DNA of 64,000 nt from Streptomyces erythrochromogenes (GTDB lineage: Bacteria; Actinomycetota; Actinomycetes; Streptomycetales; Streptomycetaceae): positions 7,971,501 through 8,035,500 of the forward strand of contig NZ_CP108036.1 in NCBI RefSeq assembly GCF_036170895.1. Reading direction: 5' to 3'. The notes beneath the pieces are model-generated. The model was not told the DNA's origin, made no database searches, and saw only the letters and a list, made by a program, of their open reading frames with translations. Positions 42,856 through 52,219 of this stretch are shown here, piece by piece. The position numbers and the translations under genes were made by a program. Each line of letters starts with the position of its first letter. Position 1 is the stretch's first letter.

Positions 42856-44133
42856 TCAGTCTGTGCGGGAAATGGCCCCGAGCTCGCGCGCCAGCCGCGC
42901 CACCGCCTCGTCGGGCGTCTGGCGCAACGCCATCACGTCCTGCCCCACCGCCTGCACGGCCAGGCTCACCTGGTCGTAGCGCGGGCTCTTGGGACGCGGC
43001 ACCGCCGACAGCACGCTCTCGCGCAGCGTCGGCAGGTACGGATACGCGCGTACCAGCTCGGGATCCTCGTACAGCGCGGCGCGCACCGGTGGCAGCGAGC
43101 CCTCGGTGAGGACCCGTCGCTGCACCCGTTCACTGGTGAGGTAGGAGATCAGGTCGGCCGCCGACGCAGGATGGCGCGCGTGGCTGCTGACGGCGAGGTT
43201 GGAGCCGCCCAGCACGCTGGTGCCGGGCCCGTCGGCGCCCGGCAGCGGCACGGCGCCGAACCTGCCCGCGACCTTCGACCCCGCCGCGCTCGCATCCGCG
43301 TACACGTAGGGCCAGTTCCGCAGGAAGAGCAGCCGGCCGTCCTGGAACGCCTTGCGGGACTCCTCCTCCTTGTAGCCGAGCGCCTCGCGGGAGATCCAGC
43401 CCTCCCGCACCCCGTCCGCGAGGAACCGCAGCCCGGCCCGCGCCCCGTCGGAGTCCACGGTGACGCGGGCGCCGTCGTCGCGCAGGATCGAACCGCCCGC
43501 CGAATGCACGGCCTCGGTGGCGTTGACGGTGAGCCCCTCGTACGGGAGGAACTGGCCGGCGTAGCCGTCCAGCCCGTGCTGCGGGGCGATCGTGCGCGCC
43601 TGACGGGCCAGTTCGGACCAGGTCCGCGGCGGCTGCTCGCCCGCCAGGTCCAGGATGTCCTTGCGGTAGTAGAGCAGGCCCGCGTTCGTGACGTACGGGA
43701 CCGCGTACAGCCGTCCGTCGAAGGTCGCGGTGTCCACGACCGGCCGCAGGAACGCGTCCAGCGGGAACCGGTCCCGTTCGAGCGGGGAGATCCATCCGGC
43801 CGCCGCGAACTCGGAGGTCCAGGCCACGTCGATGTTCAGCACGTCGAACCGGTCGCGGCCCGATCGCAGTTCGCTGATCATCTGGGCCCGGGTCTCGTCT
43901 GCCGAGTCGGGCAGCTCGACGAGAGTCACGCGCTCGTCGGGACGGCTCTCGTTCCAGTCGTCGAGGAGCGGGCCGAGGTAGTCGGTCAGGTCGCCCGCCG
44001 TCACGAGCGTCAGGGGGCCGCGGGCGTCGGAGGCGGCGGCGCCCGCGTCGGGGCGCACGCCGAGACCGGAGTACCCCGCCAGTACGACCGCCACGACCAG
44101 GAGAGCTCTACCCGCGGCACGCATCCACCGCAT
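42856..44133 (-). CDS. ABC sugar-binding protein lacking the lipobox cysteine
   Basis: 425 residues from ATG 44133 with GGGAGGAA upstream. The SBP_bac_1 fold (LTLVTAGDLTDYLGPLLDDWN, RFDVLNIDVAWTSEFAAAGWI, AVPYVTNAGLLYYRKDIL) resembles trehalose/maltose-binding proteins. The N terminus VVLAGYSGL looks like a lipobox LAGC in which Cys is replaced by Tyr21, a single-base change; the protein would then be released or anchored by its helix. No permease is directly attached; it may feed the downstream alpha-glucoside transporter. Confidence 0.82.
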   Translation of the reverse strand: MRWMRAAGRALLVVAVVLAGYSGLGVRPDAGAAASDARGPLTLVTAGDLTDYLGPLLDDWNESRPDERVTLVELPDSADETRAQMISELRSGRDRFDVLNIDVAWTSEFAAAGWISPLERDRFPLDAFLRPVVDTATFDGRLYAVPYVTNAGLLYYRKDILDLAGEQPPRTWSELARQARTIAPQHGLDGYAGQFLPYEGLTVNATEAVHSAGGSILRDDGARVTVDSDGARAGLRFLADGVREGWISREALGYKEEESRKAFQDGRLLFLRNWPYVYADASAAGSKVAGRFGAVPLPGADGPGTSVLGGSNLAVSSHARHPASAADLISYLTSERVQRRVLTEGSLPPVRAALYEDPELVRAYPYLPTLRESVLSAVPRPKSPRYDQVSLAVQAVGQDVMALRQTPDEAVARLARELGAISRTD

Positions 44134-44300
44134 AGATTCCTCCCAGAACACGATCCGGCCGCACTGCCGACCATCGTGGCCTATATATACCCGTTAGGCA
44201 TGGGCGATACTAGACGTCCAGGCAGACAGGACGGACGTCACCGACATACGGCCGGGCGCCAGTGAACGGTTGACTACGGAGCGGGAAGGAGGGGGAGCGA
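44134..44300. promoter_or_regulatory. divergent promoter region
   Basis: 167 bases between the binding-protein start (minus) and padR (plus). It contains an unusually AT-rich patch, CTATATATACCCGTTAGGC near 44181-44199, a likely -10 type element. AAGGAGGGGG just before 44301 is the padR ribosome site. Confidence 0.45.
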
Positions 44301-44807
44301 GTGCGGCTGGCGCTCCTTGCGCTCCTCACCCGTAGCCCTGCGCACGGTTACGAGCTCAAGCAGGACCTTGAGAAGCTCCTGGGCGCCGCGTACCCTCAGC
44401 CGAACGTCGGCCAGATCTACGTCACCCTCGGCCGGCTGGAGAAGAGCGGCCTGATCGAGGGCGAGGACGTCGAACAGTCGGGCCGCCCCAACAAACGCAC
44501 GTACAAGCTGACGGACGCCGGGCGCGAAGCCGTACTGGCGTGGTTCGAGGAAACGGCAGAGGAACCCCGGGTACGGGACGAGTTCTTCATGAAGCTGGCG
44601 CTCGCACCGCAGTCGGGTCTGGCCGATCCGATCGCCCTGATCAACAAGCAGCGGCGCCAGTACCTCAACACCATGCGGGACCTGTCGAAGCTGGCCGCCG
44701 CCGAGGACCGCGACAACAAGATCTCCCAACTGCTGATCGAGGGCGCCATGCTGCACCTGCAGGCCGACCTCGACTGGCTGGAACGCTGTCAGGAGGAGCT
44801 GGAATGA
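44301..44807 (+). CDS. PadR-family transcriptional regulator
   Basis: 168 residues from GTG 44301 after a strong ribosome site. The PadR winged helix opens LALLTRSPAHGYELKQDLEKLLG and NVGQIYVTLGRLEKSGLIEGE; the C-terminal helical Vir_act_alpha_C-like part follows (DLSKLAAAEDRDNK). It overlaps the ABC ATPase gene (ATGA), a common PadR-ABC arrangement in which the regulator represses its own transporter and is relieved by a drug-like ligand. Confidence 0.92.
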   Translation: MRLALLALLTRSPAHGYELKQDLEKLLGAAYPQPNVGQIYVTLGRLEKSGLIEGEDVEQSGRPNKRTYKLTDAGREAVLAWFEETAEEPRVRDEFFMKLALAPQSGLADPIALINKQRRQYLNTMRDLSKLAAAEDRDNKISQLLIEGAMLHLQADLDWLERCQEELE

Positions 44808-45595
44808 GCGACGACGCCACCGCCGCTCCAGCCGTGCCGCCCACCGTCCGCCCCGCCGTGCCGATCGTCCGCGCCGAGGGCCTGACCAAGACGCACCACG
44901 GCGAGGGCGCACCGGTGCCCGCCGTCCGCGGCGTGGACCTGTCCGTCCGGCCCGGCGAGTTCGTCGCGGTCACCGGGCCGTCCGGAGCCGGAAAGTCCAC
45001 ACTGCTGCACCTGATCGGCGGCCTCCAGCGGCCCGACGGCGGCAAGCTGTGGCTCGACGGGGAGCGGGTCGACGAATACCGCGAGGCCCGCTGGGCGATG
45101 CTGCGGCGCCGCAGCATCGGCGTCGTCTTCCAGTTCTTCAACCTCGTCTCCAACCTCACCGTCGCCGACAACGTCGAGCTGCCCGCCCTGCTCGCCGGCG
45201 TCTCCCCGAAGGCCGCCCGCGACTCCCGCGCCGAACTCCTCGCCGAACTCGGCCTCGAAGGCCGCGAGCGGTCCATGCCCGGCGAGCTGTCCGGCGGCGA
45301 ACAGCAGCGCGTCGCGCTCGCCCGCGCCCTGGTCAACCACCCCCGACTGCTGCTCGCCGACGAACCGGCCGGCAGCCTCGACAGCAAGGGCACCCGAGAG
45401 GTGCTGCGGCTGCTCACGCGGTTCCACCAGCGCGGCCAGACGATCATGATGGTCACCCACGACGCCCGGATGGCCAGCGCCGCCGACCGCGTCATCAGCT
45501 TCTTCGACGGCCGAATAGCCGACGACGCACAGCTCGGCGGCGGACGTCCCGGGCCGGCCGGCGGCGTCTCCGGCGTGCTCGAACTGAAGGAGTGA
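44804..45595 (+). CDS. ABC transporter ATP-binding protein (MacB/LolD type)
   Basis: 263 residues from ATG 44804. Walker A GPSGAGKSTLLHLIGG, Q-loop in VFQFFNLVSNLTV, signature LSGGEQQRVALARAL, Walker B LLLADEPAGSLD and switch His in MMVTHDARM are all intact. This subfamily drives FtsX-type permeases in lipoprotein, peptide or antibiotic export. The gene two bases downstream encodes that permease. Confidence 0.93.
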   Translation: MSDDATAAPAVPPTVRPAVPIVRAEGLTKTHHGEGAPVPAVRGVDLSVRPGEFVAVTGPSGAGKSTLLHLIGGLQRPDGGKLWLDGERVDEYREARWAMLRRRSIGVVFQFFNLVSNLTVADNVELPALLAGVSPKAARDSRAELLAELGLEGRERSMPGELSGGEQQRVALARALVNHPRLLLADEPAGSLDSKGTREVLRLLTRFHQRGQTIMMVTHDARMASAADRVISFFDGRIADDAQLGGGRPGPAGGVSGVLELKE

Positions 45596-45597
45596 CC

Positions 45598-47940
45598 GTG
45601 CGGGCCACCCTGCGCTGGGCGCAGGCCGACTTCCGCGCACACCGCGGCGAAGCCCTCTTCGTCGTCCTGGCCAGCGCCGGGGTCATCGCCTCGCTCCTGC
45701 TGGCCGGCGCGCTGTTCGGCTACGCCGCGAACCCCTGGCAGCGGGTCTTCAACCAGTCCCACGGCGCCCACATCTGGCTGCACACCCGCGCCGGTGCGGA
45801 CACGGACGCCCTGTCCGGCGTGGACGGGGTCGCGGCGCTGTCGGGGCCCTACCGCACGACGGCGACCACGGTCGAGTCCCGCGGCGCCCGCGCCGGGGTC
45901 ATGCTCCGCGCGGCCCCGGTGGAGCCCCCGCAGACCGGACGGCCGCTCGTCGGCACGGGCAGCTGGCTCACCGCGCCGGACGAGGGCCCCGGGTCGGGCT
46001 CGGGCTCGGGCGTCGGCTCCGTCGTGCTGGAGACCTCGGTCGCGCGGGCCCTCTGGGCGGAGCCCGGCGACACCGTACGCGTCACCGGGCCCGACGGCGC
46101 CCCGCACCTGCTGCGGGTGAGCGGGACGGCCGACGCCGCCGAGCCCCGCTACCAGCCGGGCGGCGCGGCGGGTATCGGCTGGGTGCTCCCCGCCACCCTT
46201 GAGGAGATCGCCCGGGGCGACACCGGACAGAGCGTGGGGCTGCGTCTGGAGGATCCGGGCGACACGGACTTCATCGTCCAGCGCGCGGTCACCGTACTCG
46301 GCGCCGACCGGGTGGCCGAGGTCACCAAGTGGCAGCAGGCACGCGCCGACGCGGGCGGCGACGACCGGCTCCTGGGCGCGATGTTCGCCGTCTTCGGCCT
46401 CGGCGCCCTGCTCGCGGCCGCCCTGGCCGCGTCCGGAGCGATCGGCGCCCGTGTCCGGGGCCAGCTGCGGGACATCGCCGTCCTCAAGGCGATCGGCTTC
46501 ACGCCCGGTCAGGTGGCCCGCGGCTTCCTCGTCCAGCACCTGGCCTTCGCGCTCCTCGGCGTGGCCCTCGGCACCACGGCGATCGCCCTGCTCGGCGCCC
46601 GGATACCCGGGCGGATCGGGGAGGCCGCCGCCGTGTGGCATGACCTGCCCGGCCACACCGCCCTGATGATCGGCATCCCCGTCGGCGCGGTGCTGCTGAT
46701 CGCGGCCTCCACCGGACTCTCGGCCTGGCGGGCCGGGCGGGTGCCCCCGGTGCCGGTGGCCCGGGCCGCGCTGCCGTCGGCCGCGCCGATGACCGCACTC
46801 GGGAAGCGGGCGCTCGGCGTACGGGTGCCGCCCGCCCTCGTCCTGGGGTGGCGCGCGGCGTTCCCCCGACGCGGCCGGACGCTGGTGCCGGTGGCCCGGC
46901 TCGCGCTGCCCCTGGTACTCATCACGGTCGCCCTCGTCGCCTGGTCGACCCTGGACCAGTTCCGCAGCCGCCCCGCGCAGATGGGGCTGGCCGCGGCACT
47001 GACCGTACGGGCCGAGCAGCCCGCCGGACCGTCGGACGCGGAGCTGGAGGAGACCCTCGCGACGGTCCCGGACATCGAGGCCGTCCATCCGGGCGCGGAG
47101 ATGGCCGCGCTCGTCCCCGGACAGACCGGCACCATCACGCTGCGCGGACTGGGTACGGCCCGCCGGCCCTACCCCTCCGCGGTGGTGGAGGGGCGGGCGG
47201 TCGCCGGACCCGACGAGGCGGTGGCCGGCCAGGGACTGCTGGACCTCCTCGGCGTGCGGGTCGGCGACTGGGTACGGATGACGGTCGGCGGACGGCCGCA
47301 GATCCTGCACCTCGTCGGCCGCACCATCGAGCCCGAATCCGGCGGCCGGGTGATCACCACGACCCTCGACGCACTGCGCGAGCGCGACCCGCAGCTGCGG
47401 CCCGCCTACCACGCCCTGGTGCTGCGCGAGGGGGCGGACCCCCGGGCCGTGAGCGGCGCCCTCGCCACGGCCGCCGGCGCAACCCTGGAGATCCGCGAGA
47501 CACCCAACCCGGCCGACCGGCTGGAACCGGCACGCGGGGTGATCGGCGCCCTGATCGCCGTACTGGCCCTCATCGGGCTGATCGAACTGCTGACCCTGAT
47601 CGGCACCGGCGTACGCGACCGGGGCCGCGACCTGCTCGCCCTGAAGGCGATCGGGCTCACGCCCCGGCAGATCGGCGCGATGATCGTGACGGCCGCCGGC
47701 CTGACCGCGCTCGCAGCCGCACTGGTGGGCACGGGGGTGGGCCTCCTGTCCGGCACCTGGCTGGTGGACACCCAGGGCGCGTCGAGCGGCATCGGCGCGG
47801 GCATCGCCCAACTCCCGCCATTGCCCGTGCTGTTGACGGTGACCGCCGGGGCGGTGCTGGGTGCGGTGGCGGCAGCGGCACTGCCGGCGACCCGGGCGGC
47901 CCGCCGCCGCCTCGCGGACTCGCTCAGCGAAACGCTCTGA
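45598..47940 (+). CDS. FtsX-like ABC permease
   Basis: 780 residues from GTG 45598 with AAGGAG upstream. It has two FtsX domains: each a large extracytoplasmic part followed by three helices (first near 255-400, second near 640-775), with repeated DIAVLKAIGFTPGQV and DLLALKAIGLTPRQI. This is the usual 10-helix layout of actinobacterial MacB-like exporters. The substrate is unknown; the PadR context suggests drug or cell-envelope stress response. Confidence 0.9.
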   Translation: MRATLRWAQADFRAHRGEALFVVLASAGVIASLLLAGALFGYAANPWQRVFNQSHGAHIWLHTRAGADTDALSGVDGVAALSGPYRTTATTVESRGARAGVMLRAAPVEPPQTGRPLVGTGSWLTAPDEGPGSGSGSGVGSVVLETSVARALWAEPGDTVRVTGPDGAPHLLRVSGTADAAEPRYQPGGAAGIGWVLPATLEEIARGDTGQSVGLRLEDPGDTDFIVQRAVTVLGADRVAEVTKWQQARADAGGDDRLLGAMFAVFGLGALLAAALAASGAIGARVRGQLRDIAVLKAIGFTPGQVARGFLVQHLAFALLGVALGTTAIALLGARIPGRIGEAAAVWHDLPGHTALMIGIPVGAVLLIAASTGLSAWRAGRVPPVPVARAALPSAAPMTALGKRALGVRVPPALVLGWRAAFPRRGRTLVPVARLALPLVLITVALVAWSTLDQFRSRPAQMGLAAALTVRAEQPAGPSDAELEETLATVPDIEAVHPGAEMAALVPGQTGTITLRGLGTARRPYPSAVVEGRAVAGPDEAVAGQGLLDLLGVRVGDWVRMTVGGRPQILHLVGRTIEPESGGRVITTTLDALRERDPQLRPAYHALVLREGADPRAVSGALATAAGATLEIRETPNPADRLEPARGVIGALIAVLALIGLIELLTLIGTGVRDRGRDLLALKAIGLTPRQIGAMIVTAAGLTALAAALVGTGVGLLSGTWLVDTQGASSGIGAGIAQLPPLPVLLTVTAGAVLGAVAAAALPATRAARRRLADSLSETL

Positions 47941-48008
47941 AGTGCTCGGGCGAATACCGCCCGGCCGGCGCGGCGGCAGCCACACCGGCCGGACCGGGAC
48001 CCTGGGGA

Positions 48009-48572
48009 CTACAACCGTCCTCCGGTCGTCCAGAGGCGTGACATCGCATCGGCCAGGGCGGGGTACCGTGCGGCCTCGCAGAGCATTTCCGATAGCACGA
48101 GCATTCCGTAAGCGGTGCTCCGCGGATCGTTGTTCCGGTGCAGCCGGATGACGGCGAGGCTCAAGTGACTGCGCCCCAGCATGATCCCGGCGCGCCGGAC
48201 GGCGGCGGCCGTTTCGAGGTCGGCGCGGTCTCCGCCGAACGGCAGGGTTTCCGTCCGGTCGATGCCCTGCGGCGCGACCGCGTCCCGCACGCGGTGCACG
48301 GACGCTTCCGGCGGGGCCTGGCCGTTGTCGACGAGGTTCCGGAACCCGGCGATGCGCAGGCTCGTGTTGCGGGGGCGGAGCTCGATGAAGAGCTCGATGA
48401 ACAGACCCCGGAGTTTGATGTGGAGGGGGAGGTGCGGCATCTCGCCCTCCTTGCGCCCGGCTCCGCCGAAGAAACCCTGCGCATCTTCCGCCTTCGCGCG
48501 GATGGTTGACGTCAGGGATCGATACTCGTGGGCCGAAGCCTGCGCCGGCGAGAACGGGATGGGCATCAGCAT
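48009..48572 (-). CDS. ribosome-inactivating-protein-like (rRNA N-glycosidase fold)
   Basis: About 187 residues from ATG 48572 (no clear ribosome site; 48566 or 48632 are alternatives). The C-terminal part has LSEMLCEAARYPALADAMSRLW, which matches the RIP active-site helix: Glu166 and Arg169 keep the E-x-x-R spacing of ricin Glu177/Arg180, with a Trp after the helix. The N-terminal part (EYRSLTSTIRAKAED, then LFIELFIELRPRNTSLRIAGFRN) follows the RIP beta sheet with its xxGFRN strand. RIPs depurinate the sarcin-ricin loop and stop translation. No signal peptide and no immunity gene are seen. It is somewhat less GC-rich than its neighbours. Confidence 0.7.
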   Translation of the reverse strand: MLMPIPFSPAQASAHEYRSLTSTIRAKAEDAQGFFGGAGRKEGEMPHLPLHIKLRGLFIELFIELRPRNTSLRIAGFRNLVDNGQAPPEASVHRVRDAVAPQGIDRTETLPFGGDRADLETAAAVRRAGIMLGRSHLSLAVIRLHRNNDPRSTAYGMLVLSEMLCEAARYPALADAMSRLWTTGGRL

Positions 48573-48833
48573 GGCCGGCCTGCCAGGGGAGAGATCCAGG
48601 ACCCGGACTTGTCGTAAGTGGTCCGACCGCAATCGCTTGGGCTGGACTCACGCATACGCTCACCACCTTCGCCATCATTCCGACCACCGACGGGTTCCTT
48701 ACCCTCATCGGGGGTCGGGTTCGGTCCGATGCGATCCTTTGTAGTCGTCCAGTAATGGGCCAGGAGAATTGTTGGCTTCCCGTGCTAAGAAATCAGCGCG
48801 GGGAACTCGCGAGCCGGATCGGTCGCGGACCTC
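48573..48833. other. intergenic stretch upstream of the RIP-like gene
   Basis: About 260 bases with lower GC than usual (for example TTTGTAGTCGTCCAGTAATG near 48738). It must hold the RIP-like promoter. No gene or terminator is evident. Confidence 0.4.
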
Positions 48834-49259
48834 TCACGAATGCCGGTGATATGCCTTGTTGGCGATGCGCCAGCCGTCGTCGACGAGGACCAGCAGGAAG
48901 ACGTCGGTGAAGGTGTCCGCGCCGTGCGAAAGCGTCATGGTCGCGGTCGCGACGGTGCCGTGGACATCGACGGCGTCGATCCGGCGGGACCGGGTCGGCT
49001 CGTCGGGAGCCGGCCGGCCCGGGAAGAGGCCGCAGTACTCGTCCAGGGGCCACGAGACGAATGCGCCGTCCCGGATTCCTTCGATGTGGGCGGTGGGCAG
49101 GAATGCGTCCCGGAAATGAGCGGGGTCGCCGGTGGCGTGTCCGCGGACGTAGGCGCGCAGCGGTTCGAGCGCGGCGTCGGGCACGGCGGGGCTGCCGACC
49201 GGACCGGCTGCGCCACGCACGTGAGTTCGGTCCGTGTCGTGAGTGTGAGGTGAGGTCAT
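48834..49259 (-). CDS. nuclear transport factor 2-like (lumazine-binding-type) protein
   Basis: 141 residues from ATG 49259, with GAGG upstream. LEPLRAYVRGHATGDPAHFRDAFLPTAHIEGIRDG opens a classic NTF2-like cone, ending FTDVFLLVLVDDGWRIANKAYH. Proteins of this type bind small hydrophobic ligands or are isomerases; no specific substrate can be named. Confidence 0.85.
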   Translation of the reverse strand: MTSPHTHDTDRTHVRGAAGPVGSPAVPDAALEPLRAYVRGHATGDPAHFRDAFLPTAHIEGIRDGAFVSWPLDEYCGLFPGRPAPDEPTRSRRIDAVDVHGTVATATMTLSHGADTFTDVFLLVLVDDGWRIANKAYHRHS

Positions 49260-49373
49260 GCCCGCCACGTTGGTGCACGGCGAGGGCTGCGACAAGCGCA
49301 GATGTCGCAGGCCGGCTCTGCGTGATGCGCATACCGGCTGGTCGCTGCGCACGTCCCGTTCCGGACGGTCGGC

Positions 49374-50924
49374 TCAGCCGCTCTTCAGGCGACGGAGGAA
49401 CTCGTCACCCAAGCTGCGCTGAAGGTCGGCCAGTTGATCGTCCGTCAGGCCCTTGAGGTCGCCCGGGGCTCCTCCGCCGCTTCCCGAGCCTTTCGCGGCC
49501 TCGTCCTGCTGCTTCTGCTGCTCCCTGCGTTTGAGCTCCTGATCTTCGGGAGAGCCGGGCGCCGCGTACGCGCACCGGATGAGGGCGCCGTCGGCGGCCT
49601 TGAGGCAGGTGGCTTCGCGCCCTTCGACCGGCCCCCTGCCCTCCACGCGGTAGCGGATGTTCTGCTCGCTGCCGATGGTGGCCGTCCACGTGCTGCCCCC
49701 GGTGGGGACGACCTCGAACACCTGGTCGTCGTTGTAGCAGCAGACGTCCCGGTACTCGGCCTTGATGAGCGCCACCAGCGCCTTCGGAGACGACCAGGCC
49801 GGATCGAGGCGGTGGACGGTCATCGGCGCGAGAGCGCCGCCCCGGTGACGGGTGGGCACCCTGGAGACGGCCACCACCGAGCTGGCCTCGCCCTGGGGAG
49901 TGAGGGGGGTGACGTAGGCACTGCCCGCGGCGCCCGCGTCAGCGCCGCCGTAGCGCAGGGTGAACTCGGCCTCGTTGCCCTCGTTGGCGCCGTCCTCGGA
50001 CGCGTCCCAGCCGCTGCGCTCGAACCACCAATCGCTGAAGCTGCCCACCGCCGCCGTGCCTTCCCGCTGGCGGGCGGCAAGACTCAACGGGTAGGAGGGG
50101 CCGGGGACCGCGGACGTGTCGGTGGTGACCGTCAGCTTCCCGGTCCTGCCGTCGTAGAGGGCCACGCCGGCGGGGCGTTCGGTCACGACGAGGAGGCCGG
50201 TCTGGCGCTTGAGGGGGACCACCACGACCGGTGTGCCGTTCGAGCAGGTCACGTAGGCGTCGTCGGCCTCGAAGCGGACCCACCGCTTCTCGGCAGAGAT
50301 CTTCCGGCCGAGGTTGTGGCCGAACCAGCCGCTGATGCGGGCGTCGGCCTTCTCCACGTCGAACGGACAGCGCTCCTGGCTCCGACCGCTGCCGCCCAGC
50401 GGAACCTCCTGCACGAGACCCACCTCGTACCCGGCGAGCCAGCCGCGCCGCTCGACGAGAGTGCCGAAGCGGTCGGAGTCGGGCAGGTAGGTGATGTCGG
50501 CGATCTCGCCGGTGACATCGCCGAGGTGCGGGGCGGCCTGTGCCTTGCCGACCAGGTACGGGGAGCGGGCGGAGAGCGTGGGGACCGGATCGGTCACGAT
50601 CTGCGCGGTGGCCATGTACGCGCGGTCCTGGAGGTAGGCCCCGTACACCAGCCAGCCGACGGCGAGCACCAGTCCGAAGACACCGCCGAGCCACGCCAGG
50701 ACGGCGGTCGTGTTCGCCCCGCCGACCGAACGCCCCGTGCGCCGTCGGATCTGCCGCAGCACCAGCCCGGTCGCGACGCAGCACGCCACGGCCAGCAGGG
50801 GCAGGGCGAACCACGCGAGGAGCTTACGCAGCTCCCAGACCACGACCGTCGTGTAGTAGGAGGCGTACCACAGCACGAATCCTGCCACCAGCAGGCTCAT
50901 TCCCCAACGCCATGCCCGCCCCAT
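49374..50924 (-). CDS. membrane protein of unknown function
   Basis: 516 residues from ATG 50924 with a G-rich ribosome site. Three hydrophobic helices lie near the N terminus (about 8-120: SLLVAGFVLWYASYYT, WFALPLLAVACCVATGLVL, VLAWLGGVFGLVLAVGWLV). A large soluble part of about 350 residues follows, with scattered Cys and Trp, and a Gln/Lys/Gly-rich tail before a final short helix. It looks like an envelope sensor or scaffold. No family recognised. Confidence 0.7.
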   Translation of the reverse strand: MGRAWRWGMSLLVAGFVLWYASYYTTVVVWELRKLLAWFALPLLAVACCVATGLVLRQIRRRTGRSVGGANTTAVLAWLGGVFGLVLAVGWLVYGAYLQDRAYMATAQIVTDPVPTLSARSPYLVGKAQAAPHLGDVTGEIADITYLPDSDRFGTLVERRGWLAGYEVGLVQEVPLGGSGRSQERCPFDVEKADARISGWFGHNLGRKISAEKRWVRFEADDAYVTCSNGTPVVVVPLKRQTGLLVVTERPAGVALYDGRTGKLTVTTDTSAVPGPSYPLSLAARQREGTAAVGSFSDWWFERSGWDASEDGANEGNEAEFTLRYGGADAGAAGSAYVTPLTPQGEASSVVAVSRVPTRHRGGALAPMTVHRLDPAWSSPKALVALIKAEYRDVCCYNDDQVFEVVPTGGSTWTATIGSEQNIRYRVEGRGPVEGREATCLKAADGALIRCAYAAPGSPEDQELKRREQQKQQDEAAKGSGSGGGAPGDLKGLTDDQLADLQRSLGDEFLRRLKSG

Positions 50925-51163
50925 CGGTGTACCCCCGCCCCCGGACCGGGCCCCCGCCCGGTGTCGCAGGCTCGATTCTGCACCCACGGGCGGGCCGTGT
51001 CACCGGCCAGGGCGCAGGCGCGATCGACCGGCTCCACCCCGGTCGGCCTGACCCGCATGAAGAAGTTGACGAGGTTGCAGCCGCTGGGAAGACCCCGATC
51101 GTCCGTGGTGTGGTGACGTCGGTGCTACCTTGGCCGAAATCCGCTGAAGGGTCTGGTGAGCAG
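50925..51163. other. divergent intergenic region
   Basis: About 240 bases between the membrane-protein start and the HEAT-repeat gene. It likely contains both promoters. No clear operator was seen. Confidence 0.35.
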
Positions 51164-51604
51164 GTGGACAGTACCCTGCGGCGTGCTGCCGTCCTGGCGC
51201 TCGGCGAGCTCGGTCGAAGAGGCGAAGCCGGGGACCGGGCGGACGCCGGTCGTGGTCTGGCGGGGTTCGCCGAGATGGACGAGGCCGTCGGTCCGCTGCT
51301 GGCGCTGGTGCTCGATCGCGAGAACACCTTCGTCACACGAGCGACCGCAGAAGCCTTGCTTCGACGCCAGGACAGGTCCGGGTTGAGAGTGGTCGCGTCC
51401 GCCCTGGCGATCGCGGATCCGAACCATGGCGATTGGATCCGCACCGCGGTTCTTGATGCTTTCGCCGTCTACGCCGACGAACGTGACGACGCGATGCGGA
51501 TCTGCGAGGAATTGGCGGGGGAACCTGACGAGCGGGTCGCCTCGGGGGCTCGCGAACTGCGCACAAGCCTGGCCGGGATCACGTGCGTACTTCACCCCGC
51601 ATAG
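51164..51604 (+). CDS. HEAT-repeat-like protein
   Basis: 146 residues from GTG 51164; in-frame GTGs at 51110 and 51113 are alternatives, so the start is uncertain. Paired helices typical of HEAT/armadillo repeats are seen: STLRRAAVLALGELGRRGEAGD, DEAVGPLLALVLDRENTFVTRATAEALL and DWIRTAVLDAFAVYADE. It should be a protein-binding scaffold; such genes are common next to toxin-immunity-like hypotheticals. Cytosolic. Confidence 0.65.
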   Translation: MDSTLRRAAVLALGELGRRGEAGDRADAGRGLAGFAEMDEAVGPLLALVLDRENTFVTRATAEALLRRQDRSGLRVVASALAIADPNHGDWIRTAVLDAFAVYADERDDAMRICEELAGEPDERVASGARELRTSLAGITCVLHPA

Positions 51605-51625
51605 CAGGGCGCACACGCTGTGGCT

Positions 51626-52132
51626 TCAGGCGCCCGGTGTCGCGGGCGTTGCGGCTGTCGCGGGGCAGTCGTGGCGGTGCGGCGGAGGACCCACGACGTT
51701 GAGGACGGGCTCCTCCCCGTCCGGGATCTCGAAGACGAAAACGACACCGGAGGACGTCGCCAGGATCGAACACTGGTCGCTGAAGGTCAGCGGTTCGTAG
51801 GGCTCCCAGGCGCAGGGTGCGCGGTCAAGAGCGTCGATCACGTCGGCGTACGTGGGCTTGCCCGGGGCGGTGTCCCCGCCGGCCAGGCCGGCAGGGAGTT
51901 CGATGACATCGCGCCAGGTCTGGAGGCAGATCAGAACGATCCTCCGGCAGCGGCAGACACTGAGCTCGAGGTCCCCGTAGGCGAACAGACGCGGCCACGA
52001 CCGACGGTTGCCGATGGTCACTTCCCAGGGCTCGCCGAGCATCGCGGTGACCGTGTCCCAGGCTGCGCCGTTCGCGACGGGGCCCAGCCGTCCCGATCGT
52101 GCGAGTTCTGTCAGGACGTCGAGTGGCTCCAT
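51626..52132 (-). CDS. hypothetical protein
   Basis: 168 residues from ATG 52132. It has GAAWDTVTAMLGEPWEV, FAYGDLELSVCRCRRIVLICLQTW and FSDQCSILATSSGVVFVFE, an alternating strand/helix pattern I have seen in actinobacterial hypotheticals of immunity-protein type. No signal peptide or helix bundle. Function unknown; it is convergent with the HEAT-like gene. Confidence 0.65.
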   Translation of the reverse strand: MEPLDVLTELARSGRLGPVANGAAWDTVTAMLGEPWEVTIGNRRSWPRLFAYGDLELSVCRCRRIVLICLQTWRDVIELPAGLAGGDTAPGKPTYADVIDALDRAPCAWEPYEPLTFSDQCSILATSSGVVFVFEIPDGEEPVLNVVGPPPHRHDCPATAATPATPGA

Positions 52133-52219
52133 GGTGCGCGAGCCTGTCATCTGCCGGGACGGACTGTCCAACCGTTCGGGGCGGGCTCGGGCTGCCGGGG
52201 ACGTGACGGACGGGGTACG

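Noticed and set aside
44665..48708. 1347-codon minus-strand open frame across the ABC-FtsX operon
   Set aside because: Shadow of the ABC ATPase and FtsX genes; no ribosome site, no domain, and it spans several real genes on the other strand.
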